22,396 nucleotides of DNA from Bacillota bacterium (GTDB taxonomy: Bacteria > Bacillota > UBA4882 > UBA8346). Of the stretch, positions 1 through 6,800 are shown piece after piece. The DNA lies in the NCBI GenBank assembly GCA_023402395.1, contig JAEYGI010000055.1:1-22396 (forward strand). The letters are read 5' to 3'. Every line of letters starts with the position of its first letter. The stretch's first letter is position 1. Position numbers and translations under genes: made by a program. A model generated the notes under the pieces. It was not told the DNA's origin, ran no database searches, and was given only the letters and a program-made list of their open reading frames with translations.

Positions 1-134
1 TCTAAAAGCCTTTGGACCGCGAAGGTATCGGTTACTCTCCCACGCGGGGGAGAGCAAGAGAGAGGTCTAAGCCCAGAATTCGGCTTAATAATACCAACAT
101 ATGTAATCATCGCTTGTTGACATTGCCCTGTCAG
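1..134 (+). repeat. Dispersed hairpin element, copy A (cut by window edge)
   Basis: Right part of a repeat found four times in the window. It has a hairpin with arms CTCTCCC (35-41) and GGGAGAG (48-54), then the conserved terminal hexamer AGGTCT (63-68). A trailing module of about 60 bp follows (GCCCA-AAT-GGCTTA ... CATCGCTTG-TGACATT), which recurs in the same order after copy D at 16830-16880. The left half lies outside the window. The arms differ in sequence from copies C and D but still pair. I see no ORF here. Confidence 0.7.
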
Positions 135-310
135 GGAAGAGTAACCGATGCCTCCAGGGCCTAAAGGCATTTAGAATCCAACAGCTAGGGTTACCCTCCC
201 CCTTGAATTATCGCCCTGAATCGGCGACTCCGGGGAAGCCAGAGCCAGGAAGGCTCAAGGTTGCGGCATCCACGGATGGATATCAGCCGCAAAGGGCGGG
301 GGTTAGGTCT
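132..310 (-). repeat. Dispersed hairpin element, copy B (inverted, truncated)
   Basis: Read on the minus strand it begins AGACCTAACCC (310 downward). It carries GGGTAACCCTAGCTGTTGG, then a small stem ATGCCT/AGGCAT (148-153 and 165-170), then CTCTTCCCTG, matching copy D over about 75 bp with few changes. The outer arm of the last hairpin is missing: the sequence jumps straight into the trailing module of copy A at about 132. Nothing coding is evident from 311 to 401. The repressor at 402-1490 ends 92 bp from the element. Confidence 0.7.
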
Positions 311-401
311 AAAAGTACGATCACAGCCAAGACCGATCCCTGCCTGGTTTTATTCTGACTTCTAGATTCCGGACCTGAATTCTTGACCGGCCCGAAACAG
401 T

Positions 402-1490
402 TTACCCGTCCTTGACCGCCGCGGTCGATTCCCGGATCACCAGATCGCAAGGAAGCACGATCCGGTCCGATTCGATCCGCCGGCCCTGAATTTTGGCCAG
501 CAACAACTCGGCCGCCAGCTCCCCCATTTTGGCGGTGGGCTGGGAGACGGTGGTCAGGGGAATCTTAAAGAAACGGGAGGTGTCGGAGTCGCCGAAGGCG
601 ACCACCGAGACATCTTGCGGCACCCGGTAGCCCCGGTTCAACAGATAGCCGACGGCTCCGGTGGCCAGCACCTCCGAGGAGCCGAACACGGCGGTCAAGG
701 CCGGTTCGCGCAGCAGCAGCTCCCGGGCGGCCTCCACCCCTTCCTCATAGGTAAAGTTCCGCTGCCAGCTGACCCAAGAATCCCGGAACTCCAGTCCCGC
801 TTCGGCAAAGCCGGCCTTAAACCCCTCCCAGCGGTCCCGGGCGGTGGCCTTGCCGGCGCCGCCGATGATCGCGCCGATCTTCCGGTGGCCTTTGGCGATC
901 AGATAGGAGACGGCGGCCTTGGTTCCGTTCCGGTCACCGGTGATCACATACGGAAAGTCCGCTTCGGGGAAGTAATGATTGAACAGGACGAAAGGAACTT
1001 CCTGGTCCCGGAGGCACTCATAGTTTTGGGCGGTTTGCGAGGGCGAGATCAGCAGGCCGTTGCAGCCATTCTCCAGCATCCGCTGGATATGTGATTTCTC
1101 CAGCTCGGGCTGCCATTGGGAATGGGTGATGGTCAGCTGGGCGCCGGCCGCGTGGAGGTAGCTTTCCATGCCATTAATGATCTCCGGGAAAAAGGAGTTG
1201 ACGATGGACGAGACCACTACTCCGATCTGGGTCACCTGCGAGCGGTTGATCCGCCAGTCGGCCTTCGGTGCCACATAGCAGCCCTTCCCCTGCCTGCGGG
1301 TGATGTAGCCCTCTTCGGTCAGCTTTTCTAAAGCGCGCCGGACCGTGATCAGACTGACCCGGTGCGCGTCAATCAGTTGCTGTTGCGATGGAATGGCTTC
1401 GAAGCAGGCGTATTTCCCGGCGATGATCTCCGACTTCAACAGTTGATACAGTTGTAAAAAACGGGGAATCCCCCGATCATTGTCGAGCAC
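402..1490 (-). CDS. GntR/LacI hybrid transcriptional repressor (AraR-like)
   Basis: A 362-aa regulator. Residues about 7-74 form a GntR winged helix-turn-helix (FLQLYQLLKSEI ... IPSQQQL ... ITVRRALEKLTEEGYI ... QGKGCYV). Residues about 88-360 form a LacI/GalR-type periplasmic-binding-like effector domain (IGVVVSS ... GLLISPS ... VPQDVSVVAFGDSD ... LTTVSQP). This architecture is that of AraR, which releases DNA when it binds a sugar. I chose the GTG at 1488-1490: it follows a GAGGTGA ribosome binding site, and the promoter's -10 box lies at 1532-1537, so the in-frame GTG at 1539-1541 would sit upstream of the transcript. No sugar gene is adjacent; the nearest catabolic genes start at 6801, so the ligand and targets are unknown. 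A perfect palindrome at 1508-1523 suggests autorepression. Confidence 0.85.
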   Translation of the reverse strand: MLDNDRGIPRFLQLYQLLKSEIIAGKYACFEAIPSQQQLIDAHRVSLITVRRALEKLTEEGYITRRQGKGCYVAPKADWRINRSQVTQIGVVVSSIVNSFFPEIINGMESYLHAAGAQLTITHSQWQPELEKSHIQRMLENGCNGLLISPSQTAQNYECLRDQEVPFVLFNHYFPEADFPYVITGDRNGTKAAVSYLIAKGHRKIGAIIGGAGKATARDRWEGFKAGFAEAGLEFRDSWVSWQRNFTYEEGVEAARELLLREPALTAVFGSSEVLATGAVGYLLNRGYRVPQDVSVVAFGDSDTSRFFKIPLTTVSQPTAKMGELAAELLLAKIQGRRIESDRIVLPCDLVIRESTAAVKDG

Positions 1491-1507
1491 CGTGTCACCT
1501 CGTTCGC

Positions 1508-1523
1508 GCTCATGCGCATGAGC
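1508..1523. promoter_or_regulatory. 16-bp perfect palindrome, candidate repressor operator
   Basis: GCTCATGCGCATGAGC is perfectly self-complementary. It lies just downstream of the -10 box at 1532-1537, overlapping the expected transcription start, where a bound repressor would block the repressor's own promoter. I did not find a second copy of it in the window. Confidence 0.5.
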
Positions 1524-1531
1524 TAATTCTA

Positions 1532-1560
1532 ACTGTATCACATCCGTCAGGCCCTGTCAA
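1532..1560 (-). promoter_or_regulatory. Sigma-70-type promoter of the GntR/LacI repressor
   Basis: On the minus strand, a perfect -35 TTGACA (1555-1560) is followed after exactly 17 bp by TACAGT (1532-1537), preceded by TG (extended -10). Transcription would start near 1525, consistent with translation from 1490. Confidence 0.7.
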
Positions 1561-1725
1561 TGCTTGGCCCGGAACGATCCACTCAATCCTTATTTTGCGC
1601 AAAAATGCGGTTTCCGTTCAAATAGCGGTTCCGGGCCCGAGTGATGAATCGGTACGGATGAATTCTTTTTTCTTCCTAAATGAATAAACATAGTACTGCG
1701 TCAGCTCCGGCCGCAAGGTTTCTAT

Positions 1726-1902
1726 ATAAGTTGAATTAAATTTCTTATATTCATCATCTCCCGTAAGCCTTCCATGATGGAAAATTAATGAATTTAATTC
1801 AACTTATTACCACTGTAAATAGGATGAAATAAACTCCGATTTGATTTCATTTGCATTCGGCTTTAGGAATGCAAATCCGGTTAAGAGATTTATTTCATCC
1901 TA
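1726..1902 (+). repeat. Double-hairpin dispersed element, copy 1
   Basis: Two long palindromes in tandem. The first has perfect 16-bp arms ATAAGTTGAATTAAAT (1726-1741) and its complement (1792-1807), with an inner CATCAT/ATGATG pair. The second has perfect 15-bp arms ATAGGATGAAATAAA (1819-1833) and its complement (1889-1903), enclosing a perfect 10-bp inner stem ATTTGCATTC (1849-1858 / 1867-1876) with loop GGCTTTAG. A copy of the same length and roughly 80% identity (by eye) lies inverted at 16282-16459. In both places the element is in the leader of the following gene and in the same orientation as it; here it ends 79 bp before the OmpA-domain gene. The rest of the 1542-1981 gap holds the repressor promoter and an AT-rich stretch without a convincing ORF. 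Confidence 0.8.
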
Positions 1903-1981
1903 TATATCCGTCGGAAAGAGGTGATTTGATCGGCTTAATGAACGAGATGAATCAAAATTTCCAACGAAGGAGGTAAATTTG

Positions 1982-3100
1982 ATGTTCCCCAAAGTTATCT
2001 CATTATCCCTGCTTATTTTGCTGCTTTGCGCCGCGCCGTCCCTGGCGGCGCCCGCCATCAGCCCCAATTCCGGGCTGAACAGCGCAGCGATTCAGGTGAC
2101 CATCACCGGAGTCAATTATAATGAAGACACCGACATCCAGCTGACGCGGCCGGATGAAGCGCCGATCGATGCGGCCGGCATCGAAAAAGTCTCAACCAAC
2201 GAGGTGATCTGCACCTTCAATCTGAAAGATCGGACTCCCGGGGTCTGGAATCTGACTGTTTTTCACAAGGATTATTGCACCTGCCAGAAACGGACTTTCG
2301 TTTACGGCGGCCTTTTCACCGTGAAACCGGCGCCGACTCCGGTCCCGACGCCCAAACCGACTCCAATTCCGACGCCGATCCCTACGCCGGTGCCGACCCC
2401 GTCGCCCACCGCGCCGCCGGTGATCAAGCCGTCGATCAGCGCCGTTGTCCCCAATGAGGCCTTCAACAAGGACCAAATTACCGTGACCATCTCCGGCGCC
2501 AATTTCAGCGAGGACGCCGCAGTCCAACTCTCCGGGCCGGCTCAGTTGGACGGCGGTGACGTCGCCGTTCAAAGCGATCAAATCACTTGCTCCTTCGATG
2601 TCGACGACGAAGCGGCGGGAGTCTATGATCTGACCGTCACCAACGGCGACGGGCAGCAAGCGACGTTGGAAGGCGGCTTTACGCTGAAGGTCTATATCCC
2701 AAGCGCCGCGGAGATCAATAAATTGTTAAAGCCGATCTATTTTGATTTCGATCAGTCCGAGATCCGCGCCGATCAGGTTCCAATCCTCGAAGAGGACGCG
2801 GCGCTCCTGACCCAATATCCACAGACCCGGATCGTCCTTTTGGGCGGCCATGCCGATGAACGGGGCCCGAACAGCTACAACATGTCCCTCTCCGACCGGC
2901 GGGCCGAGGCGGTGAAACAGTTCCTGATCGCTCAAGGCGTCGAGGACTCTAAGATCGTGATCTTCGCTTTCGGCGAGGAAGCGCCGGCCCGGGACGGCCA
3001 TGACGAGTCAGCCTGGCAGTTCAACCGCCGGGTCGATGTTCAGGTCTGGGACACCGTGCCCAGTCAGGAAGAGGTTCTTCAGGAAGTTCACTTGGATTAA
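1982..3100 (+). CDS. Secreted IPT/TIG-domain protein with C-terminal OmpA/Pal domain
   Basis: A 372-aa envelope protein. Residues 1-23 are a signal peptide (LLILLLCAAPSLA) with no lipobox. IPT/TIG-like beta-sandwich domains occupy about 25-113 and 149-237. Between them is a Pro-Thr linker (about 117-147, repeated PTP), typical of cell-surface proteins. Residues about 251-357 are an OmpA/Pal-type peptidoglycan-binding domain: IYFDFD at 252-257, GHADERG at 289-295 and SDRRAEAV at 304-311. Asp292 and Arg307 match the residues that hold diaminopimelate in this family. The ATG at 1982 follows AAGGAGG (1967-1973) by 8 nt; an in-frame TTG at 1979 is too close. It appears monocistronic. It probably anchors the envelope or an exported complex to the wall; the IPT partner is unknown. 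Confidence 0.85.
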   Translation: MFPKVISLSLLILLLCAAPSLAAPAISPNSGLNSAAIQVTITGVNYNEDTDIQLTRPDEAPIDAAGIEKVSTNEVICTFNLKDRTPGVWNLTVFHKDYCTCQKRTFVYGGLFTVKPAPTPVPTPKPTPIPTPIPTPVPTPSPTAPPVIKPSISAVVPNEAFNKDQITVTISGANFSEDAAVQLSGPAQLDGGDVAVQSDQITCSFDVDDEAAGVYDLTVTNGDGQQATLEGGFTLKVYIPSAAEINKLLKPIYFDFDQSEIRADQVPILEEDAALLTQYPQTRIVLLGGHADERGPNSYNMSLSDRRAEAVKQFLIAQGVEDSKIVIFAFGEEAPARDGHDESAWQFNRRVDVQVWDTVPSQEEVLQEVHLD

Positions 3101-3101
3101 A

Positions 3102-3148
3102 AGCTTATGTGTACAACCCGGCCTTCGGTCGGGTTGTACACATAAGCT
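3102..3148 (+). terminator. Perfect 19-bp hairpin after the OmpA-domain gene
   Basis: Arms AGCTTATGTGTACAACCCG (3102-3120) and its exact complement (3130-3148) flank GCCTTCGGT, which itself can pair as CC-TTC-GG. It begins 1 bp after the stop codon. No T-run follows (CAAAGGAGC), so it is not a classical intrinsic terminator. It may act as a 3' stabiliser, an RNase III substrate or a poor terminator. Confidence 0.55.
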
Positions 3149-3272
3149 CAAAGGAGCAAGCGATAAGCATGTTTTGACTTTCACGCGCATAGTACGGCAT
3201 TGCCGGGCCTTATCACTTGCCTTTTAACTCCGGCAATTAAAAAGTTTAGCTCTTTTGGCTGGTTTTTTCCGC

Positions 3273-3887
3273 CTAATACAACATCCGGCCCAGCGGCCCA
3301 TCCTCGTTGATGATTCCCCGGATCTGATAGACGGAGATCGGAAAGTACAAGATCCCGAAGACATAGGCCGCAATCTCGTAGAGTTGAAAATAGATCACCA
3401 GACATTTGTCGGCGATATAAAAATCCTGATCCGGCCGGATGCTTTGAAACGGTTCAAGGAGCTCGATGCCGCGCGCCTGGATCTGGCCGGCGACGATCCC
3501 GGAGAGTTCCCGGACATAATCGCTGCCCGGCTTGAACAGCTCCCGCAGTTGATACTCCTTGCCCGTATCGGTCTCAAAGGTCAGCGCCCGGATTACCGTC
3601 ATTCCGTGGGCGCCCCCGGAGTACCAGTAAATGGTCAACGCCAGGCTCAAGACGCCCCGCTCATTGGTTTTGACCGCATAAGTCCCAAGCACGTCGGTCT
3701 GAGGGTTCTCGTGATATCCGCTCTCCCCAATCAGCCGGTTCATCAGATTGACAATGGCCTGGTTAATCCGGGCCTGAATCGCGCTATCGGCCAGGCCGCT
3801 GATCCGAGGATAGGCGAATTCCAGTCGCGGCCGCCTGACAAACTCCGTGGCCACCGACGCCGGAATTTGATTTTGATCCATGCGCAT
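3273..3887 (-). CDS. DUF3298/RsiV-like protein
   Basis: About 204 aa. The C-terminal half resembles the DUF3298 domain of anti-sigma factor RsiV and related proteins, with the characteristic YWYSGGAHGMT motif followed by a beta-rich segment (ALTFETDTGKEYQLRELFKPG) and a terminal region predicting a strand-rich fold (YFPISVYQI). The N-terminal part resembles the paired DUF4163 region (PRLEFAYPRISGL ... INQAIVN). There is no transmembrane helix or signal peptide, so unlike RsiV it would be cytoplasmic and is not evidently an anti-sigma factor. Possible starts are GTG 3890, ATG 3887 and ATG 3881; GGAG lies 4 nt before 3887 and 10 nt before 3881, so the start is uncertain by two codons. It stands alone; its role is unknown. 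Confidence 0.7.
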   Translation of the reverse strand: MRMDQNQIPASVATEFVRRPRLEFAYPRISGLADSAIQARINQAIVNLMNRLIGESGYHENPQTDVLGTYAVKTNERGVLSLALTIYWYSGGAHGMTVIRALTFETDTGKEYQLRELFKPGSDYVRELSGIVAGQIQARGIELLEPFQSIRPDQDFYIADKCLVIYFQLYEIAAYVFGILYFPISVYQIRGIINEDGPLGRMLY

Positions 3888-3955
3888 CACTCTCCAGATG
3901 AATGATGCTATAGTCTATTCGCCCGGCCGGGCTTTCGGCACCGTCCCACCAAATG

Positions 3956-3999
3956 AAAACGGGAACGGCCTGGTCTTACCCTGACGCCGTTCCCGTTTT
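3956..3999 (-). terminator. Intrinsic terminator of the TerC-family gene
   Basis: Perfect 14-bp stem AAAACGGGAACGGC / GCCGTTCCCGTTTT (3956-3969 / 3986-3999). Read on the minus strand it ends in TTTTCATTT. It lies 17 bp after the stop of the TerC-family gene. Confidence 0.75.
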
Positions 4000-4016
4000 G
4001 ATGAGCAATAAGGATA

Positions 4017-4706
4017 CTATTCCTCTTCCTTAGAGACGGCCGGCTCTTGCTTCGAGCCGGTCAAGGCCTGGGTCTTCATCAGCCCGTACCCAAGGATAGC
4101 CAGCGTAACTCCCCAGATCAGGATATTGGCGGTTAAGCCGCCGAGAACATGCATCAGATCCATGGCCTTATCGTGCATGATCATGGTCAGGGCGGTATGC
4201 GCCAGAACCGCGCCGCCGATATAGATAATAATCGGATACCGGTTCATCAGGGTGGCGAGCCAGTTCGACCCGATCACCAGGATTGGAATGCTTAGCGCCA
4301 GGCCGAAGATGACCAGCCCGATATGGCCGTGGGCCGCTCCGGCCACTCCCATGATATTGTCGAAGGCCATCGAAAGATCCGCCACCACGATGCTGCCGAT
4401 CGCCGCCCAATAGCGGTTGCTGCTCTTGACGGACTCCTCCTCGCCATCGCTGTTCAACAGTTTCCAGGTAATCCAGAGCAATAGCACTCCGCCGATGGCG
4501 TTAAGATACGGTACGGTGATCAACAGTGTCGCCAACGCCGTAAACAGCACCCGAAGCACAATGGCGCCGCCGGCACCGATTAATGCCGCCGATTTCCGCT
4601 GTTCCAGGGGCAGATTTTTGATGGCCAGACCGATTACAGCCGCATTGTCGCCGGACAGGACTAAATCAATCAAGGCAATGGTCAAAATTTTGAGGACTAA
4701 CTCCAT
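4017..4706 (-). CDS. TerC-family integral membrane protein (YjbE-like), probable metal exporter
   Basis: A 229-aa membrane protein of about seven helices. It carries the two signature acidic motifs of the TerC family: DLVLSGDNA (Asp14, Asp20, Asn21) in helix 1 and DLSMAFDN (Asp110, Asp116, Asn117). Family members such as Bacillus YceF/YkoY/YjbE are linked to Mn2+ efflux or to metal loading of exoenzymes; that role is inferred here. Length matches the short YjbE branch. The ATG at 4706 is preceded by AAAGGAG (4717-4723) at 10 nt. The 5' region is AT-rich, and I looked for a yybP-ykoY manganese riboswitch, often found ahead of TerC genes, but saw no convincing one. It is transcribed alone, with a strong terminator at 3956-3999. 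Confidence 0.85.
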   Translation of the reverse strand: MELVLKILTIALIDLVLSGDNAAVIGLAIKNLPLEQRKSAALIGAGGAIVLRVLFTALATLLITVPYLNAIGGVLLLWITWKLLNSDGEEESVKSSNRYWAAIGSIVVADLSMAFDNIMGVAGAAHGHIGLVIFGLALSIPILVIGSNWLATLMNRYPIIIYIGGAVLAHTALTMIMHDKAMDLMHVLGGLTANILIWGVTLAILGYGLMKTQALTGSKQEPAVSKEEE

Positions 4707-4990
4707 GATGCGATAACTCCTTTACAAATTTCTGAACGCAAAATTCATTCCCATTAAATAAAATTTGTAATTAATCCGTAATAATTCCGCTTGCTTCATT
4801 TATTGGTAACTAAAAATTCTTTTGTTTTTAATTCTAGAGAACAAACCATTTCCCTGCTACTCGCATTTTTTTAACATTATTGATACATATTATTCATTTT
4901 TTAAAAATTATCATCAGCTTCTTTTCATTGCTTTCGTTAAAGCCCAATTGGCCATCCCCGCTAATCGTCAGTGAAATCTGCCGAAATCCC

Positions 4991-5020
4991 TTCGCCCCGC
5001 CCCAGCCGGGCGAATATAAT
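4991..5020 (+). promoter_or_regulatory. Promoter and overlapping inverted repeat for the 56-aa gene
   Basis: A perfect TATAAT (5015-5020) has a weak -35 region (TTCGCC, 4991-4996) 18 bp upstream. The inverted repeat TTCGCCC (4991-4997) / GGGCGAA (5008-5014) fills the -35 to -10 spacer, the position of a repressor or MerR-type activator site. The remaining 4707-4990 between the divergent TerC and small genes is AT-rich and shows no gene. Confidence 0.5.
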
Positions 5021-5057
5021 AAGACAACTTGCAACCGCAAGCAAGGAGGATTGCCCA

Positions 5058-5228
5058 ATGACCAATGACGAGATGGAGAAAGTCACCAATTATCTTAGCG
5101 GCCAGTTACGCCAGGTGCCGGGGATCGATTCCTCATTCATCCGCAAGTGCGTAACGGCCATCAATTCCCTGGGGGATCCCGAAGTGGAGTCCAAAATTCA
5201 TAAACTGATCCGGTTTATAGGCAAGTAA
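5058..5228 (+). CDS. Small 56-aa hypothetical protein
   Basis: A short soluble protein beginning MTNDEMEKVTNYL and ending HKLIRFIGK. The ATG at 5058 has a perfect AAGGAGG (5043-5049) 8 nt upstream, a TATAAT promoter element at 5015-5020 and a terminator directly after the stop, so it is very probably real despite its size. It is mostly helical by composition, with one Cys (residue 31), and has no transmembrane segment. I do not recognise the family. It could be a small regulator or accessory protein; the inverted repeat inside its promoter suggests tight control. Confidence 0.7.
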   Translation: MTNDEMEKVTNYLSGQLRQVPGIDSSFIRKCVTAINSLGDPEVESKIHKLIRFIGK

Positions 5229-5257
5229 AAGCCCGGAGGGGATTCCCTCCGGGCTTT
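5228..5257. terminator. Bidirectional terminator between convergent genes
   Basis: Stem AAAGCCCGGAGGG / CCCTCCGGGCTTT (5228-5240 / 5245-5257) with a 4-nt GATT loop. On the minus strand it ends in GGGCTTTTACTT, serving the MFS gene; on the plus strand CTTTCAG follows, serving the 56-aa gene. Confidence 0.75.
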
Positions 5258-5303
5258 CAGCTTCGATCACCGCTTGGTATTCCGTTGGTCGCCGCGGCGC
5301 CGT

Positions 5304-6656
5304 TCAATTTCCTGTACCGTCGGTAAGATCCGGAGCCCCGCCGGCCATCAGTTCCGGCGATTCTTCCTCCTTCTCCGGAGGCGTTTCGGACAATAGCCCG
5401 CGCCTTTGGTATACCGGCCAAACTTCCTCCCGGAACCGTCCCAGCTGGCTGATATAAAGCAGCGCCCCTGCCAGACAGACCAGGCCGCCGATACGCAGAG
5501 CATTCAAAGTTCCAAACTGCTGCGCCAAGCTTCCCGCTATCAGACTTCCGAAAGTGCCCATTCCCATGAACCCCATGGTATAGATGCTCATCACCCGGCC
5601 CCGCCGGGCTTCATTGACAACGGTTTGAAGCAAGGTATTACAGGAAGCCATATGAATGGTCATTCCCAAGCCAATCACGAAGATCAGCGACAAGCCCGCC
5701 GTCAATTGCCGGGCAAACGAAAAGCCCAGCAAACCCAGTCCAACCGTAGCCGCGGCCAGCCCAATCGTCTTTTCCAACCCTACCGGACTCCGGCGGGCGG
5801 CCAGAAACAGGGCGCCGGTAAGCGCGCCCAACCCCACCGCTCCCATTAGAAATCCCAAGGTTTTGGCGTCACCGTTCAAAACTTGCTGGACATACACCGG
5901 CATTACCACTATATACGATCCGCCCATCAGGCTGATCAGGCTGACCAGCAGCAGCACGGTCCGGATCGGCATAAATGAAAAAGCATAACCAAACCCGTCG
6001 GCCAGCTCCGCGAACATCCCAGCCTTCTTCGGCATGGCCGGGCGGGTGGGAAAGCGCATCGCGAACAGCCCCGCGATCACCGCCAGATAACTCAGGCCGT
6101 TAATCAGAAAGCAAACCCCCTCCCCGACCAGGGCCACGAAAATCCCGGCGAGCGACGGCCCGACCATCCGGGCCATGTTGAACATGGAGGAGTTCAAGGC
6201 AATGGCGTTATTCAGGTCCTCCCTGTTGTCCACCAGCTGAATGATAAACGACTGCCGGGTTGGAACATCGAATGAATTGATCACTCCCAGAAAAACGCTG
6301 AGAACGATGATCCAGGCCGGGGTGATCGCCCCGGCCAGCACCAGTCCGGCGAGGATCAGCGCTTGTACCATGGACAGGATCTGGGTGGCAATGACCACCC
6401 GGTGTTTATTGAGCCGATCCGCCCAGACTCCGGCGAACGGCGTAAACAGCAAAGCCGGAACCTGGCCCGAGAATCCGACTACTCCCAATAAAAACGCCGA
6501 TTGGGTCAACCGGTAGGCCAGCCAGCTCATGGCCAACTGCTGAATCCAGGTGCCGAGCAGCGAAATACACTGGCCGGCAAAGAAGAGTCGGTAGTTCCGG
6601 TAGCGCATGGCGCGAAAGAGCCCGGTGGCTCCAAAGTCGATTTTGAAGCGGGTCAT
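5304..6656 (-). CDS. MFS transporter (EntS-like, DHA3/MFS_3 type exporter)
   Basis: A 450-aa, 12-helix major facilitator. The N-terminus (FRAMRYRNYRLFFAGQCISLLGTWIQQLAMSWL) and the loop WADRLNKHRVVI (signature between helices 2 and 3) are typical of the EntS/MFS_3 branch, which exports siderophores, macrolides or other small molecules by proton exchange; the substrate cannot be read from sequence. The hydrophilic C-terminal tail is Glu-rich (ETPPEKEEESPE). I chose ATG 6656 because AAGGAG (6665-6670) lies 8 nt upstream; an in-frame ATG at 6686 lacks a ribosome binding site. It is transcribed alone, ending at the shared terminator at 5228-5257. Confidence 0.85.
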   Translation of the reverse strand: MTRFKIDFGATGLFRAMRYRNYRLFFAGQCISLLGTWIQQLAMSWLAYRLTQSAFLLGVVGFSGQVPALLFTPFAGVWADRLNKHRVVIATQILSMVQALILAGLVLAGAITPAWIIVLSVFLGVINSFDVPTRQSFIIQLVDNREDLNNAIALNSSMFNMARMVGPSLAGIFVALVGEGVCFLINGLSYLAVIAGLFAMRFPTRPAMPKKAGMFAELADGFGYAFSFMPIRTVLLLVSLISLMGGSYIVVMPVYVQQVLNGDAKTLGFLMGAVGLGALTGALFLAARRSPVGLEKTIGLAAATVGLGLLGFSFARQLTAGLSLIFVIGLGMTIHMASCNTLLQTVVNEARRGRVMSIYTMGFMGMGTFGSLIAGSLAQQFGTLNALRIGGLVCLAGALLYISQLGRFREEVWPVYQRRGLLSETPPEKEEESPELMAGGAPDLTDGTGN

Positions 6657-6747
6657 CGGTGTTGCTCCTTGATTGTCTATCCACATTGTAACTCAAAGCA
6701 AGGGCGTTGTGAAGCGAGGAACTTGGTGAAGCTGATGCTTGAAAGCT

Positions 6748-6774
6748 AAAAAAAGACCTCCCGAGACCGGGAGG
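6748..6774 (-). terminator. Strong intrinsic terminator of the solute-binding protein gene
   Basis: Stem CCTCCCG / CGGGAGG (6757-6763 / 6768-6774) with a 4-nt loop. On the minus strand it is followed by TC and seven Ts (6754-6748). It lies 26 bp past the stop. Confidence 0.85.
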
Positions 6775-6800
6775 CCGAACATAAGAGTTTTGGTGTCTGC

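Noticed and set aside
4707..4880. yybP-ykoY manganese riboswitch ahead of the TerC-family gene
   Set aside because: The leader is AT-rich and I could not find the conserved core loops or a terminator/anti-terminator.
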